A DNA stretch of 64,000 nt from Oxalobacteraceae bacterium (GTDB taxonomy: Bacteria; Pseudomonadota; Gammaproteobacteria; Burkholderiales; Burkholderiaceae_D): assembly GCA_023259175.1 (NCBI GenBank), contig JAHFQV010000004.1:1-64000 (forward strand), written 5' to 3'. The first letter of the stretch is position 1, and each line of letters starts with the position of its first letter. The notes below the pieces were generated by a model. It did not search any database. It had not been told where the DNA came from and saw nothing but the letters and a program-made list of their open reading frames with translations. A program made the position numbers and the translations under genes. This document shows positions 61,835 through 64,000 of the stretch, in pieces.

Positions 61835-63610
61835 ATGAGTTCAGAACGACCGTCCGATCGTCAATCGGAACGCGGAACCGACCGCGCTGTAGACCGGAAT
61901 ACTGAATATACCGGCGCAGAAATTTTGGTGAAATGCCTCGCTGAAGAGGGTGTCGAACATGTTTTCGGCTATCCCGGCGGCGCTGTTCTCTACATTTATG
62001 ACGCGATTTTTAATCAACGTCAATTCCAACATATTTTAGTTCGACATGAGCAGGGTGCAATTCATGCAGCCGATGCTTATTCGCGTTCCTCCAATAAAGT
62101 CGGGGTGGCGTTAGTGACCTCGGGGCCTGGCGTGACCAATGCGGTCACGGGTTTGGCAACCGCCTACATGGACTCGATTCCGATGATCGTTATTTCTGGT
62201 CAAGTGCCAAGTCATGCGATTGGTCAGGACGCGTTTCAGGAGTGCGATACGGTGGGGATTACGCGGCCTTGCGTCAAGCATAATTTCCTCGTGAAAGACG
62301 TGCGTGAATTGGCGACCATCGTTAAGAAAGCTTTTTTTATAGCGACCACGGGGCGACCTGGTCCCGTCTTAATTGATATTCCCAAAGATATCAGTAATCA
62401 TAAGACGACGTATTTCTATCCTAAAGAGGTGGAGATGCGCTCTTATCGTCCGGTTGATAAAGGGCATGCAGGGCAGATTCGTAAAGCCGTGCAATTATTG
62501 TTGCAGGCCGAGCGCCCCATGATCTATACGGGCGGTGGCGTTATTTTGGCCAATGCCGCGCCTGAACTTAATCAACTCGTCGATCAACTCGGTTTTCCTT
62601 GTACCAATACCTTAATGGGTTTGGGTGGCTATCGTGCCAGCGATGAAAAGTTTGTCGGCATGCCCGGCATGCATGGTACCTACGAAGCCAATATGGCGAT
62701 GCAGCATTGCGATGTTTTGATTGCGATTGGTGCGCGTTTTGACGACAGGGTGATCGGCAATCCTAAGCATTTTGCTTCGCATCCGCGCAAAATTATTCAT
62801 GTTGATATTGATCCATCGTCGATTTCTAAACGGGTTAAGGTCGATATTCCTATCGTCGGCAATGTCAAAGACGTCTTGCAGGAAATGCTTTCGCAGTTAG
62901 CCGCTGTTGACCATAAACCGAACAAAAAACAAGTTGCGTCTTGGTGGGCGCAAATTGAAGAATGGCGCGGAAAAGATTGCCTTGCCTATTCCAATTCATC
63001 GAACATCATTAAACCGCAAAACGTGATTCAGAAAGTATGCGAAATCACCCGCGGCGATGCATTCGTGACTTCGGACGTAGGCCAACACCAAATGTGGGCG
63101 GCGCAATACTACAAATTTAATCAGCCGCGACGCTGGATTAATTCCGGTGGCTTGGGCACGATGGGGGTGGGCTTACCTTATGCAATGGGTGTGCAGATGG
63201 CCAATCCGGATGCGACGGTAGCTTGCATTACGGGCGAGGCTTCGATCCAGATGTGTATTCAAGAGCTGGCGACCTGCAAACAATATCACTTAACGCCAAA
63301 AATTATTTTGCTCAATAATCGTGCCTTGGGCATGGTGCGGCAGTGGCAGCAGATTGATTATGCGGGACGATATTCTGAATCCTATATGGACTCCCTACCC
63401 GATTTTACAAAATTGGTTGAAGCCTTCGGTCACGTCGGAATGAAAATCGAAAATCCTTCGGATGTCGACGGCGCATTGCGCGATGCTTTTGCGATGAAGG
63501 ACAAGCTGGTATTCATGAATTTCATTACAGATCAAGACGAAAAAGTATGGCCTATGGTGAAGGCAGGTAAGGGCTTAACTGAAATGTTGCTTGGTTCGGA
63601 GGATTTGTAA
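61835..63610 (+). CDS. ilvB: Acetolactate synthase large subunit
   Basis: GAEILVKCLAEEGVEHVFGYPGGAVLYIYDAIF...RHEQGAIHAADAYSR...GDAFVTSDVGQHQMWAAQYY; RBS aaagga before ATG 61835. Confidence 0.96.
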   Translation: MSSERPSDRQSERGTDRAVDRNTEYTGAEILVKCLAEEGVEHVFGYPGGAVLYIYDAIFNQRQFQHILVRHEQGAIHAADAYSRSSNKVGVALVTSGPGVTNAVTGLATAYMDSIPMIVISGQVPSHAIGQDAFQECDTVGITRPCVKHNFLVKDVRELATIVKKAFFIATTGRPGPVLIDIPKDISNHKTTYFYPKEVEMRSYRPVDKGHAGQIRKAVQLLLQAERPMIYTGGGVILANAAPELNQLVDQLGFPCTNTLMGLGGYRASDEKFVGMPGMHGTYEANMAMQHCDVLIAIGARFDDRVIGNPKHFASHPRKIIHVDIDPSSISKRVKVDIPIVGNVKDVLQEMLSQLAAVDHKPNKKQVASWWAQIEEWRGKDCLAYSNSSNIIKPQNVIQKVCEITRGDAFVTSDVGQHQMWAAQYYKFNQPRRWINSGGLGTMGVGLPYAMGVQMANPDATVACITGEASIQMCIQELATCKQYHLTPKIILLNNRALGMVRQWQQIDYAGRYSESYMDSLPDFTKLVEAFGHVGMKIENPSDVDGALRDAFAMKDKLVFMNFITDQDEKVWPMVKAGKGLTEMLLGSEDL

Positions 63611-64000
63611 TGCGCCATATTATTTCTGTATTGCTGGAAAATGAAGCCGGTGCTTTGTCGCGTGTGGTGGGTCTGTTTTCGGCACGCGGTTACAACATCG
63701 AAACCTTAACCGTCGCGCCGACCGAGGATGCGACTTTGTCACGGATGACGATCGTCACCACGGGCTCTGATGATGTGATTGAGCAAATCACAAAACATTT
63801 GAATCGCTTGATCGAAGTGGTGAAAGTGGTTGATCTGACCGAGGGCGCACACATCGAACGTGAGTTGATGTTGATTAAAGTACGTGCGGTTGGAAAAGAG
63901 CGCGAAGAAATGAAGCGTACTGCGGATATTTTTCGTGGCCGTATTATCGACGTGACCGAAAAAAGTTATACCATCGAATTAACGGGAAATAAGGGAAAGC
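63610..64000 (+). CDS. ilvH: Acetolactate synthase small subunit (truncated by window end)
   Basis: MRHIISVLLENEAGALSRVVGLFSARGYNIETLTVAPTEDATLSRMTIVT (ACT domain); ATG overlaps ilvB stop. Confidence 0.95.
   Translation, partial: MRHIISVLLENEAGALSRVVGLFSARGYNIETLTVAPTEDATLSRMTIVTTGSDDVIEQITKHLNRLIEVVKVVDLTEGAHIERELMLIKVRAVGKEREEMKRTADIFRGRIIDVTEKSYTIELTGNKGK

Overview
This 64 kb window looks like a chromosomal segment of a betaproteobacterium. Gene content and order (surE-pcm-nlpD-rpoS, ribBX-ribH-nusB, ffs-dnaX-ebfC-recR, scpA-panC, sigma/DUF3619/DUF3106/RDD) suggest Burkholderiales, possibly Oxalobacteraceae-like; the taxonomy is inferred. It starts with a 5S rRNA gene preceded by a REP-like inverted repeat. 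The body is mostly housekeeping: riboflavin synthesis, 4.5S/SRP RNA, dnaX/recR, a complete 12-gene type II secretion operon (gspGHIJKLMNDEF plus gspC), surE-pcm-nlpD-rpoS, rlmD, ppnN-like, cheV, an OPT transporter, dcd, a DUF1800/DUF1501 pair, an amino acid decarboxylase, panC, scpA, an ECF sigma cluster and ilvB-ilvH. I see no phage, CRISPR array, intact IS element or tRNA, and no convincing undescribed multi-gene system. The best second-look items are: (1) a dispersed MITE-like repeat family with CTAG-ended inverted repeats (about 5 copies); (2) a second, nested inverted-repeat element near 53.5-53.8 kb; (3) a UDG-fold protein with a degenerate catalytic motif, encoded directly behind gspC; (4) an A_AAA_AAC slippery heptamer in the correct frame in the dnaX linker; (5) an exonuclease-DUF1653 fusion; (6) a DUF4214-DUF1800 lipoprotein paired with a Tat-exported DUF1501 protein; (7) a degenerate GTP cyclohydrolase II half in RibB; (8) a 12-bp inverted repeat that could occlude the ppnN start codon.
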